A DNA stretch of 64,000 bases, from the NCBI RefSeq assembly GCF_014635725.1, contig NZ_BMDJ01000004.1, forward strand, positions 248,001 through 312,000, read 5' to 3'. Below, in pieces: positions 33,447 to 41,393 of the stretch. The notes under the pieces were generated by a model. That model made no database searches. It had not been told where the DNA came from and was given only the letters and a program-made list of their open reading frames with translations. A program made the position numbers and the translations under genes. The stretch is from Pedobacter mendelii (lineage in GTDB: Bacteria; Bacteroidota; Bacteroidia; Sphingobacteriales; Sphingobacteriaceae). Each line of letters begins with the position of its first letter. The first letter of the stretch is position 1.

Positions 33447-34919
33447 ATGAGCAAAGAAATTACAAGCAGAGCAGCAGATTATTCACAATGGTATAATGAT
33501 ATTGTTATAAAAGCCGATTTGGCAGAGCATTCAGCAGTAAGAGGTTGTATGGTTATTAAGCCAAATGGCTATGCTATATGGGAAAAAATGCAAGCAGTAT
33601 TAGATAAAATGTTTAAAGATACAGGTCATCAAAATGCTTATTTTCCATTGTTCATTCCTAAGTCATTTTTTTCTAAGGAAGCTTCTCACGTAGAAGGCTT
33701 TGCGACAGAATGTGCCGTAGTTACACACTATCGTTTAAAAAATGACGGTAATGGAAACATAATTGTTGATGAAACAGCAAAATTAGAGGAAGAATTAATT
33801 GTTCGTCCAACTTCAGAAACCATAATTTGGAATACATATAGAGGTTGGATACAATCTTATCGTGATTTACCAATTCTAATCAACCAGTGGGCAAATGTTG
33901 TGCGTTGGGAAATGCGTACCCGTTTATTTTTACGAACTGCAGAATTTTTGTGGCAAGAAGGCCATACGGCTCATGCAACTGCTCAGGAAGCCATTGAGGA
34001 AACAGAACGTATGCTTCATATTTATGCTGATTTTGCCGAAAACTGGTTAGCCGTTCCGGTTATAAGAGGTAAAAAAACTGCAAATGAACGTTTTGCCGGT
34101 GCTTTAGATACGTATTGTATTGAGGCTTTAATGCAAGATGGAAAAGCTTTACAGGCAGGTACTTCACACTTTTTAGGTCAAAATTTTGCGAAAGCTTTTG
34201 ATGTTAAGTTTACGGGTAAAGATGGAAAGTTGGATCACGTTTGGGCTTCATCATGGGGTGTTTCTACCCGATTAATGGGCGCACTTGTTATGGCACATAG
34301 TGATGATTCTGGTTTGATTATTCCTCCAAAATTGGCACCTATACAAGTTGTAATTGTTCCTATTTATAAAAGTGATGAAGATTTAGCAAAAATTACTGCT
34401 TATGTAAATGAGCTTTCAATGAGGTTAAAAGGTTTAGGTGTTTCAATTAAATATGATGACAGGGATACGCAACGACCAGGTTTTAAATTTGCTGATTACG
34501 AGCTAAAAGGTGTTCCAATTCGTATTGCAATAGGAGGTAGAGATTTAGAAAATAAAACAGTTGAAGTAGCTAGAAGAGATACTAAGGTTAAACAAACCAT
34601 TCCGCAAGATGGATTAGATATTTATATCATTAAACTATTGGAAGATATGCAGAAAGCGATGTTTAATAAAGCTTTAGCTTACAGAGACGAACACATTACT
34701 GAAGCAGATAGCTATGAAGAATTTAAATCGATACTAGATGGAAAAACAGGTTTTATTTCTGCCCACTGGGATGGAACTCCAGAAACGGAACAAAAAATTA
34801 AAGAAGAAACAAAAGCAACAATTCGCTGTATTCCTTTAGATAACAAACTGGAAGATGGTGTTTGTATTTATTCTGGCAAGCCATCAACGCAAAGGGTGTT
34901 GTTTGCAAGGGCTTACTAA
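33447..34919 (+). CDS. proS: Prolyl-tRNA synthetase (archaeal/eukaryotic type)
   Basis: ATG 33447 gives 490 residues; the upstream TTG at 33393 would add an untypical tail. This class II synthetase charges tRNA-Pro. Motif 2 is [24 protein letters not shown] and motif 3 is [22 protein letters not shown], followed by the anticodon-binding domain. The absence of the YbaK-like editing insertion and the sequence type mark it as the short ProS3-like form common in Bacteroidota. Two tRNA-Pro(TGG) genes, its substrates, lie at 55390 and 55517. Confidence 0.96.
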   Translation: MSKEITSRAADYSQWYNDIVIKADLAEHSAVRGCMVIKPNGYAIWEKMQAVLDKMFKDTGHQNAYFPLFIPKSFFSKEASHVEGFATECAVVTHYRLKNDGNGNIIVDETAKLEEELIVRPTSETIIWNTYRGWIQSYRDLPILINQWANVVRWEMRTRLFLRTAEFLWQEGHTAHATAQEAIEETERMLHIYADFAENWLAVPVIRGKKTANERFAGALDTYCIEALMQDGKALQAGTSHFLGQNFAKAFDVKFTGKDGKLDHVWASSWGVSTRLMGALVMAHSDDSGLIIPPKLAPIQVVIVPIYKSDEDLAKITAYVNELSMRLKGLGVSIKYDDRDTQRPGFKFADYELKGVPIRIAIGGRDLENKTVEVARRDTKVKQTIPQDGLDIYIIKLLEDMQKAMFNKALAYRDEHITEADSYEEFKSILDGKTGFISAHWDGTPETEQKIKEETKATIRCIPLDNKLEDGVCIYSGKPSTQRVLFARAY

Positions 34920-34976
34920 GGTTAAGACTGAGTTAAGGTTACAGATGGAGGTTAAGGCTGAGAAGGTAAAGTGTAA

Positions 34977-35095
34977 TCTCGGTATTTGATACTCACATCG
35001 TGATACTATAAATGAAATATTAATGTAAAAAGGTCGAGTTAAGATGATGTACTAAAAATCTTATCTCGATACTTGATACTCACATCTCGATACTA
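34977..35095. repeat. Imperfect 32-bp direct repeats upstream of the trans-sulfuration gene
   Basis: Two 32-bp copies (34977-35008 and 35064-35095) share the cores TTGATACTCACATC and GATACTA, with four differences. They sit in a 181-bp gap that also holds repeated GTTAAGGTTA/GTTAAGGCTG elements. No gene or riboswitch-like fold was seen. Confidence 0.8.
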
Positions 35096-35100
35096 TTAAA

Positions 35101-36240
35101 ATGAAATTCGCAACAAAAGCTATACATGCAGGTCAAGAACCTGATCCAACAACAGGTGCAGTAATGACACCTATTTATCAAACTTCAACATATTGGCAAA
35201 AATCTCCTGGCGATAATAAAGGTTATGAATATTCAAGAGGTACAAATCCTACACGTAAAGCATTAGAAGATTGTTTAGCTGCTTTGGAGAATGCTAAATA
35301 TGGTTTAGCCTTTTCAAGTGGAATGGGTGCTACTGATGCCGTTTTAAAATTATTACAACCTGGCGATGAAGTAATTACAGGCAACGATTTATACGGAGGT
35401 TCTTATAGGATTTTCACCAAAATTTTCACCAAGTATGGCATCAAATTTCACTTTTTAGATTTATCTAAGCCTGAGAATATGCTGCCCTATATTAACGATA
35501 AAACTAGATTGGTTTGGATTGAAACACCAACAAATCCAACGATGCAGATTATCGATATTGAAGGCGTTGCTAAAATTACAAAAGAGAAAAAATTGATTTT
35601 AACAGTTGATAATACTTTTGCTTCTCCATATTTACAAAACCCGATTGATTTAGGTGCCGATATTGTAATGCATTCGGTTACCAAATATATTGGTGGTCAC
35701 TCTGATGTAGTTATGGGTGCCTTGGTTACAAATGACGAAGTTTTATACAAAGAGCTTTGGTTTATTTATAATGCATGTGGCGCAACGCCAGGTCCACAAG
35801 ATGCATTTTTGGTTTTAAGAGGCATAAAAACTTTGCATCTTCGGATGAAAGCACATTGTGAAAACGGAGAAAAAATTGCTCATTACTTAAAAAATCATCC
35901 CAAAGTAGATAAAATTTACTGGCCGGGTTTTGAAGATCATCCCAATCATGATATAGCTAAAAAGCAAATGCGTGGCTTTGGCGGAATGATTTCCATTACT
36001 TTAAAAGGAGCAGATTTGCAGGAAACTTTTAGAATCTCATCTAGCTTTAAAGTTTTTACCTTGGCCGAATCATTAGGTGGTGTAGAGTCGTTAATCAACC
36101 ATCCTGCAACAATGACTCATGGTTCAATTCCAAAAGAAGAACGTGAAAAAGTTGGTGTTACAGATAATTTGCTACGTATAAGTGTTGGTGTAGAGGATAT
36201 TGAAGATTTGCTTGAAGATTTGGAAAATGCTTTGAAGTAA
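35101..36240 (+). CDS. Cystathionine gamma-synthase/lyase-type PLP enzyme
   Basis: The 379-aa Cys/Met-metabolism PLP enzyme has the PLP-phosphate loop SGMGATDAV, DLYGGSYRIF, WIETPTNPTMQI with the cofactor Asp in TVDNTFASPYLQ, and the Schiff-base Lys in MHSVTKYIGGHSDVVMGA. The C-terminus ends with LLRISVGVEDIEDLLEDLENAL. Gamma-synthase (MetB) and gamma-lyase cannot be separated safely by eye. The short chain and YSRGTNPTR motif fit both. Confidence 0.92.
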   Translation: MKFATKAIHAGQEPDPTTGAVMTPIYQTSTYWQKSPGDNKGYEYSRGTNPTRKALEDCLAALENAKYGLAFSSGMGATDAVLKLLQPGDEVITGNDLYGGSYRIFTKIFTKYGIKFHFLDLSKPENMLPYINDKTRLVWIETPTNPTMQIIDIEGVAKITKEKKLILTVDNTFASPYLQNPIDLGADIVMHSVTKYIGGHSDVVMGALVTNDEVLYKELWFIYNACGATPGPQDAFLVLRGIKTLHLRMKAHCENGEKIAHYLKNHPKVDKIYWPGFEDHPNHDIAKKQMRGFGGMISITLKGADLQETFRISSSFKVFTLAESLGGVESLINHPATMTHGSIPKEEREKVGVTDNLLRISVGVEDIEDLLEDLENALK

Positions 36241-36254
36241 AATATTTTTTTCTT

Positions 36255-36307
36255 TAGTCCGATGATTTAAATAGTAAATAACCATTTAAATCATCGGACT
36301 ATTTTTT
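36255..36307 (+). terminator. Terminator of the trans-sulfuration gene
   Basis: The 18-bp arms 36255-36272 and 36284-36301 are perfectly complementary (core GTCCGATGATTTAAAT) with an 11-nt loop and a T6 tail. Confidence 0.9.
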
Positions 36308-36316
36308 GCATAATAA

Positions 36317-37168
36317 ATGGATTTTTTAGATCTCAAAAATTTTCTTGATGCCAAAGTAGATCAATATAATCGACCAGATTTTATTCTGAATGATCCAATT
36401 TGCATTCCACATCTTTTTACTCAAAAGCAAGACATCGAAATTGCAGGTTTTTTTGCAGCAGTTTTGGCTTGGGGGCAACGTAAAACAATTATCAATAAGT
36501 GTAAGGAATTGTTAAATAGAATGGATAATGCACCTTTCGATTTTGTTTTAAATCACCAGGATAATGACTTAAAAAGGTTGTTGGATTTTAAGCATAGAAC
36601 ATTTAACGATACTGATTTGCTTTATTTTATATCATTTTTCAAATTTCATTATGCTAATCACATTAGCTTAGAAAATGCTTTTGTCACTAAGCAAAATATT
36701 TCTTTAACTGAATATGCCAAATTAACATCAGATTATTATGATGTTGATTTTTCTACAGAAATTTGCCTTTCTCTTCAGCCAGATTTCACCATTGAGCATG
36801 CCTTAAATCATTTTAGAAGTTATTTTTTTTCGCTAGAAGATTTTCCTCATCGTACAAAAAAGCACATTTCATCACCTAAACAAAAATCTACGTGCAAACG
36901 CCTAAATATGTTTTTACGTTGGATGGTTCGCAATGATGATAAAGGGGTCGATTTCGGAATTTGGAATGCTTTAAAGCCTTCTGAACTGATTTGTCCCTGC
37001 GATGTTCATGTAGACAGAGTAGGTCGTTTGCTTGGATTGATTAATCGTAAACAAACGGATTGGCAAACAGCTTTAGAATTAACTCAAAATTTAAAATCAT
37101 TTGATAACTCTGATCCCGTTAAATACGATTTTGCACTATTTGGTTTGGGCGTAGAAAAAGTTTTTTAA
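36317..37168 (+). CDS. TIGR02757/DUF2400 family protein
   Basis: This 283-aa protein matches the TIGR02757 pattern: YNRPDFILNDPICIPHLFTQKQD, then IAGFFAAVLAWGQRKTIINKCKEL, and C-terminally FLRWMVRNDDKGVDFGIW, CPCDVHVDRVGRLLGL and DPVKYDFALFGLG. The second half recalls HhH-GPD DNA-glycosylase-like proteins (a D-x-H-V-x-R-V core), so a nucleic-acid role is plausible, but the function is not established. It starts ten bases after the previous terminator. Confidence 0.9.
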   Translation: MDFLDLKNFLDAKVDQYNRPDFILNDPICIPHLFTQKQDIEIAGFFAAVLAWGQRKTIINKCKELLNRMDNAPFDFVLNHQDNDLKRLLDFKHRTFNDTDLLYFISFFKFHYANHISLENAFVTKQNISLTEYAKLTSDYYDVDFSTEICLSLQPDFTIEHALNHFRSYFFSLEDFPHRTKKHISSPKQKSTCKRLNMFLRWMVRNDDKGVDFGIWNALKPSELICPCDVHVDRVGRLLGLINRKQTDWQTALELTQNLKSFDNSDPVKYDFALFGLGVEKVF

Positions 37169-37189
37169 CAACATATAGTTGTTAAAAAA
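37161..37189 (+). terminator. A/T-rich inverted repeat at the end of the TIGR02757 gene
   Basis: TTTTTTAACAAC and GTTGTTAAAAAA form a perfect 12-bp stem with loop ATATA, overlapping the stop codon. It has few GC pairs, so termination would be weak. Confidence 0.4.
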
Positions 37190-37282
37190 CTAAAATAACT
37201 TCTTTTTTAAAATCAATCTCATTATACTTACATCGTAATACTTTTAACTAGCGAAAATATTACTACTCCCTATTTTAATATT

Positions 37283-37897
37283 ATGATTTCAGTTAACGTA
37301 TCTGATGAAGATAGGTGGAAGATGTATAAAAACTCTTCGCCTTTAATTTTGGTATTTAAGCAGTTCAATCCACTTAATGAAGAGATAGAGAACTACATAA
37401 ATAAGCATACTTTTCCGGTAAGCTTTAAGAAAAATAAATTCATAATTTCTCCTATTGATAGGAATAAGTTTCTTTTTTTAATCGTTAAAGGTGTTGTTAG
37501 AGGTTATATTAAAGATGGCAAAACAGAAATTACTACCTGGATAGCCAAAGAAAATGAAATAGTAGGAACGATAAGGAATTTATGGTTAGAAGGAGATTCT
37601 GAAGAATACCTTCAGGCTTTGGAAGATGTAGAATTAATTGCAATTCCTCATGCACTTTCAGATTACTTATATGAAAATTTTCCCGAAGCAAATATAGTTG
37701 GTCGTAAAATGATGGAAATTTATTATCGCTCTGCCGAAGAGCGAGCCTACTTATGTCGTATTTCCTCAGCAGAAAAAAGATATAAAAGATTTTTAGTTTC
37801 GTTCCCCGACTTAATCAATAGAGTTTCTTTGAAACATATTGCTTCTTTTCTTGCAATAAGGTTAGAAACATTAAGCAGGGTTAGGGCGAAGATGTAG
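37283..37897 (+). CDS. Crp/Fnr-family transcriptional regulator
   Basis: This 204-aa protein has an N-terminal cyclic-nucleotide-binding-like jelly roll (FKKNKFIISPIDRNKFLFLIVKGVVRGYIKDGKTEITTWI) and a C-terminal winged HTH (VSLKHIASFLAIRLETLSRVRAKM). In the place of the cAMP-binding motif RxS there is no match, and no Cys cluster for an Fe-S centre exists, so the signal is unknown. A 26-bp inverted repeat at 38091 lies downstream and could be a target of this or the next regulator. Confidence 0.9.
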   Translation: MISVNVSDEDRWKMYKNSSPLILVFKQFNPLNEEIENYINKHTFPVSFKKNKFIISPIDRNKFLFLIVKGVVRGYIKDGKTEITTWIAKENEIVGTIRNLWLEGDSEEYLQALEDVELIAIPHALSDYLYENFPEANIVGRKMMEIYYRSAEERAYLCRISSAEKRYKRFLVSFPDLINRVSLKHIASFLAIRLETLSRVRAKM

Positions 37898-38214
37898 TTT
37901 TGATTTCGTATGTATTTAAAGCTAATCGAAGATCATTATTGTATATTTAGTTAGATTTTTGTTTTATGAAATAGGTTTAATAATAAAGCACATTGAGCTA
38001 TATCGTTAATATCATCGCTTTTGATGACAAATGTCAAATACTTTTTACAACTTTTAGGTTTTTTTCGAATTTATATGGTTATTAATATTTTGTACATATT
38101 TAATAAAATATGTACATTTACAAATACAAACTTGATTAAACTAGAAAGTCTGTTACAGCTTAAAACTTTTCTTCAGTATAAGTAAGTATAAACAAAATTC
38201 CTATATTCTAAAAA
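37898..38214. other. Intergenic region between two regulator genes
   Basis: The 317 bases are AT-rich and hold no coding frame. The single notable feature is a perfect inverted repeat at 38091-38116, listed separately. Confidence 0.6.
38091..38116. promoter_or_regulatory. Perfect inverted repeat, candidate operator
   Basis: TGTACATATTT (38091-38101) and AAATATGTACA (38106-38116) are perfect 11-bp complements with a 4-nt spacer. The site lies about 100 bases upstream of the NarL-type response-regulator gene. It lacks a T-run and sits before a gene, so an operator is more likely than a terminator. Confidence 0.5.
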
Positions 38215-38862
38215 ATGAAAACTAAAAATATTGTAAGTACTTTTTCGGTACTTATTGCCGATGATCATGAGATCATTCGACGCGGTTTAAAAAGCCTTAT
38301 ATCTGATTATTGGGCAGGAGTTCAAATATTGAATTCATCAACAATGGAACAAACTTTGGTTGAAGCTGAAAAATCGCCGGGTTTAATCATTATAGATGTA
38401 AATTTACCTGGTGGTAATAATTTGAAGGTAATTGATCAGATAAAACTAATACAACCCAACGCTAAAATTTTAGTGTTTTCATCTTTGAATGAAAACATTT
38501 ATGCCGTTCCATATCTAAAAGCAGGAGCATCAGGTTATTTAACTAAAAATGCTGACGAATCTGAAATTGTTACCGCGATTACAACAATTTTAGCAGGAAG
38601 CAGGTATTCAAGTAGAAATGTAAAGGAAAATATGTTTAATAGCATATTAGGCAACGATGCCGATAATCCTTTTACGAAACTGTCTGGGCGGGAATTGGAA
38701 GTTGCAGAATTACTTACAAAAGGAATTGGAGTTTTAGAAATTTCTAATCAATTAAGTCTACAAATGGGAACTGTAAGTACTTACAAATTAAGGCTTTTTC
38801 AGAAATTAAAAATTAAAAGTATAATTGAGCTTGCGGAGAAAATGAGTATTTACGAAAAGTAA
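38215..38862 (+). CDS. NarL/LuxR-family response regulator
   Basis: This 215-aa two-component regulator has a receiver domain with the acidic pocket LIADDHEIIRRGL, phospho-acceptor Asp in LIIIDVNLPGGN (about residue 62), the Ser/Thr in VFSSLN and the Lys in YLTKNADE. A linker follows, then a LuxR-type HTH (LSGRELEVAELLTKGIGVLEISNQLSLQMGTVSTYKLRLFQKL). No cognate histidine kinase is adjacent, so it is an orphan here. A dyad at 38091 may be its operator. Confidence 0.94.
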   Translation: MKTKNIVSTFSVLIADDHEIIRRGLKSLISDYWAGVQILNSSTMEQTLVEAEKSPGLIIIDVNLPGGNNLKVIDQIKLIQPNAKILVFSSLNENIYAVPYLKAGASGYLTKNADESEIVTAITTILAGSRYSSRNVKENMFNSILGNDADNPFTKLSGRELEVAELLTKGIGVLEISNQLSLQMGTVSTYKLRLFQKLKIKSIIELAEKMSIYEK

Positions 38863-38882
38863 TTTTATTAATTTTGAAGCAG

Positions 38883-38918
38883 AAAAGGAGTTTACCTAAG
38901 TGGTAAACTCCTTTTTTT
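38883..38918. terminator. Terminator between the response regulator and the 64-aa gene
   Basis: AAAAGGAGTTTACC and GGTAAACTCCTTTT are perfect 14-bp complements with a 5-nt loop and a T8 tail. It serves the plus-strand gene and probably also the convergent small gene. Confidence 0.9.
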
Positions 38919-38920
38919 TG

Positions 38921-39115
38921 CTATTTTTTATGTTCATTAGTAGTTCCCAAACCATTTTCATCTCCAGCTTCATTCGGTGTTGAGCCGGCTTCTCCATACT
39001 TTTCTGAAGCTCCTTTTCCGTTTTGATCAAAAGATACCTTTTCTTTAGAATTTCCTGAAGTTTTTCTAGTTGATTGATCTTTATTTTTTGGTTCTTTATG
39101 ATTATCGTTTTTCAT
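38921..39115 (-). CDS. Small hydrophilic, probably disordered protein, 64 aa
   Basis: The product is entirely polar, rich in Lys, Glu, Asn, Gly and Ser (KNDNHKEPKNKDQSTRKT near the start, ASEKYGEAGSTPNEAGDENG near the end). It has no signal, no Cys and no hydrophobic core. Such chains resemble small stress or hydrophilin-type proteins. It is 131 bp downstream of the DUF892 ferritin-like gene on the same strand, and both are flanked by stress-type genes. The function is not known. Confidence 0.65.
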   Translation of the reverse strand: MKNDNHKEPKNKDQSTRKTSGNSKEKVSFDQNGKGASEKYGEAGSTPNEAGDENGLGTTNEHKK

Positions 39116-39246
39116 ACCTATTTAAATTATAGTTAGTGGAACAGTCCAAAAAATTAAAAGTTTTTAAAAATTGCTTATGATACTTTGCTAAGTATAATTT
39201 TAAAAAAGCCTTCATTCCTAATTACGTCAGAAATGAAGAATTAAAT

Positions 39247-39807
39247 TTATTCAGCTGCGGCCTCTTCATTAACGAAACTTTCTGCGGCCTGAGTTAGGGC
39301 AATGTCAGTTTCTTTTTCATTATCTAAAGTTTGCTGTAATAAATTCTGAACATCCGTATGTCCCATATTTTCTGCAAAAGTTCTAAGCGTGCCATAGGTA
39401 GCAATTTCATAATGTTCTACTTTTTGTGCAGCCAGAATCAGTCCTGCATCTCTAATCATGGTACCCTTATCCGTATCTCCAATAATTCCGCTTGCTTCTT
39501 CTAGCAAACCTGCCATAGCATCGCATTTTTTAGCTGTTGCTTTTTCCCTCAATAATTCAAAAACTTGTTCCAAACGCTCAATGTGCTGTTGTGTTTCAGT
39601 TGTATGCTTTTCAAATGCTGCTGCGAGTGCTTCACTGGTTGCCGCTTTCTTCATTTTTGGTAAGGCTTTTACCAAATGCTTTTCAGCCCAATAAATATCT
39701 TTAAGTTCATCAACGAAAAATTTATGAAATTCAGAATTTTCCATTTTACCCGTTTTCCCTGTAGTTTTTGATGATTTGGCTGTTGTTGATTTTGTTGCTG
39801 TTTTCAT
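39247..39807 (-). CDS. YciE/YciF-family (DUF892) ferritin-like protein
   Basis: The 186-aa protein has a Lys/Thr/Ser-rich N-terminal tail (about residues 1-20, like a flexible DNA-binding tail) and a four-helix ferritin-like bundle. The metal ligands are visible in FFVDELKDIYWAEKHLVKALPKM, HTTETQQHIERLEQVF, KVEHYEIATYGTL and NEKETDIALTQAAE. The family is induced by osmotic and general stress. It is on the opposite strand to the upstream dinB gene. Confidence 0.93.
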   Translation of the reverse strand: MKTATKSTTAKSSKTTGKTGKMENSEFHKFFVDELKDIYWAEKHLVKALPKMKKAATSEALAAAFEKHTTETQQHIERLEQVFELLREKATAKKCDAMAGLLEEASGIIGDTDKGTMIRDAGLILAAQKVEHYEIATYGTLRTFAENMGHTDVQNLLQQTLDNEKETDIALTQAAESFVNEEAAAE

Positions 39808-39919
39808 GATAATGATGTATTATAAGATTAATTTGAAAATATAACATGCTCTAATCGTTAAAGTTTTTCGGAAATTTTTGTTTTTATACGGTATTTAAAA
39901 GTATTAATACACTAATGTT

Positions 39920-40090
39920 GGTTTATGTGATTTTAAGTTAAAATAAAATTTCAAACTACTATTAAAGGATGATTTTCCAACTGAAAATCGAATAAAAAGC
40001 CTATTTTAAAACTAATAATGTTAGTAATTTGTTAATAAATAAAATGTTAATAAATTAAAATACTAATAATTTTAGTTTAAAATTGCTTAA
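39920..40090 (+). promoter_or_regulatory. Repeated ACTAATAAT elements upstream of dinB
   Basis: The region before dinB holds ACTAATAATGTTAGTAA (with a CTAATA/TAGTA-type dyad), two AATGTTAATAAAT/TTGTTAATAAAT variants and another ACTAATAATTTTAGTT. These may be operator repeats for the mutagenesis cassette, for example for a LexA-like repressor, but no known Bacteroidota SOS box was matched. Confidence 0.3.
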
Positions 40091-40104
40091 TTAATTATTT
40101 GGTT

Positions 40105-41388
40105 ATGAATAAAGACAGGCATATTATTCACATGGATCAGGATGCATTTTTTGTATCTGTCGAAGTAAAAAAAAATTCGAAGCTTATTGGTAAGCCTGTA
40201 ATTATTGGAGGAAGTTCTGATAGAGGTGTGGTTGCATCTTGTAGTTACGAAGCCCGTAAATTTGGAATCCATTCTGCCATGCCCGCTCGAACAGCAAAAA
40301 TGCTTTGTCCTGAAGCTATTTTTTTAAAAGGAAATATGGATGAGTATTCAAAAGCATCACACGAAATTACCGAGATTATAACCCAACGTGTTCCATTATT
40401 TGAAAAAGCAAGTATTGATGAACATTATATAGATATGTCTGGAATGGATCGTTTTTTCGGTTGCATGAAATTCGCTTCAGAATTAAGACAAACCATTATT
40501 AAAGAAATGGGTTTGCCTATCTCTTTTGGTTTATCTGTAAATAAAACTGTTGCCAAAGTAGGTACAAATGAGTGTAAACCGAACGGTGAGCTTGAAATTC
40601 CTTTTCATGAAGTTCGTTCTTTTTTAAATCCCTTAACAGTAAATAAGATTCCTGGTATCGGCAATGCAACTTATCGAAAATTAAGTGAAATGGGTGTTAG
40701 AAAAATTCAAACGCTGGCTGACATCCCTCAAGAACTGATGTTTAAAATTTTAGGTGATCATGGTTTAAGTCTCTGGCAAAAAGCTAACGGTATAGATCTT
40801 TCACCTGTTGTTCCTTATCGGGAGAGAAAATCGATCGGTACACAAACTACTTTTGAAAGTGATAGTATGGACATTAGTAAAATGAAAGCCATACTTACGG
40901 GCATGGTTACTAATTTAACATTCGATCTTAGGAGCCAACAAAAATTAACCGCATGTATAACAGTTACTATACGTTATTCTAATTTCGAAACCGTAACACA
41001 ACAAGCTCGAATTCCTTACACGGCTTTAGATTCTTTTTTAATACTAAAGGCGCACGATTTATTTAAGAAATTGTATAGTAAACGTATGCTATTGCGGCTA
41101 ATTGGTGTTAAACTTTCTCATTTGGTTAGCGGTTTTGAACAAATTGGCCTATACCATACTTCAGAAGAAGAATACGATTTGTATCAGGCAATGGACAAAG
41201 TACGTCAACATTACGGCGTAGAATCGGTAGTAAAAGCTTGTATTGTTGCACCTCCATCTAAAGATGAAAAAAATAGAATAATTAAATACAATCCTCGTAA
41301 AAAAACTGAAGAGGAAAGAAAGAAATCACGGATAAGAACTTTTATTAATTCTGATATATCGTCCGTAAATAAATCAACTGATAGTTAG
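40105..41388 (+). CDS. dinB: Y-family DNA polymerase IV
   Basis: From ATG 40105 the protein has 427 residues. It is a catalytically complete translesion polymerase: the metal ligands D11 (HMDQDAFFVSVE) and D105/E106 (SIDEHYIDM) are present, as are LSVNKTVAKVGT, the HhH segment VNKIPGIGNATYRKLSEMG and a little-finger domain. The tail is basic and hydrophilic. It is followed after five bases by a DnaE2-like polymerase gene, an arrangement like imuB-dnaE2 mutasomes. Unlike ImuB, this one keeps its active site. Confidence 0.94.
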   Translation: MNKDRHIIHMDQDAFFVSVEVKKNSKLIGKPVIIGGSSDRGVVASCSYEARKFGIHSAMPARTAKMLCPEAIFLKGNMDEYSKASHEITEIITQRVPLFEKASIDEHYIDMSGMDRFFGCMKFASELRQTIIKEMGLPISFGLSVNKTVAKVGTNECKPNGELEIPFHEVRSFLNPLTVNKIPGIGNATYRKLSEMGVRKIQTLADIPQELMFKILGDHGLSLWQKANGIDLSPVVPYRERKSIGTQTTFESDSMDISKMKAILTGMVTNLTFDLRSQQKLTACITVTIRYSNFETVTQQARIPYTALDSFLILKAHDLFKKLYSKRMLLRLIGVKLSHLVSGFEQIGLYHTSEEEYDLYQAMDKVRQHYGVESVVKACIVAPPSKDEKNRIIKYNPRKKTEEERKKSRIRTFINSDISSVNKSTDS

Positions 41389-41393
41389 TAGCT

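Noticed and set aside
34920-35100. Possible SAM riboswitch before the trans-sulfuration gene
   Set aside because: The region consists of direct repeats with no stem-loop series or conserved riboswitch core.
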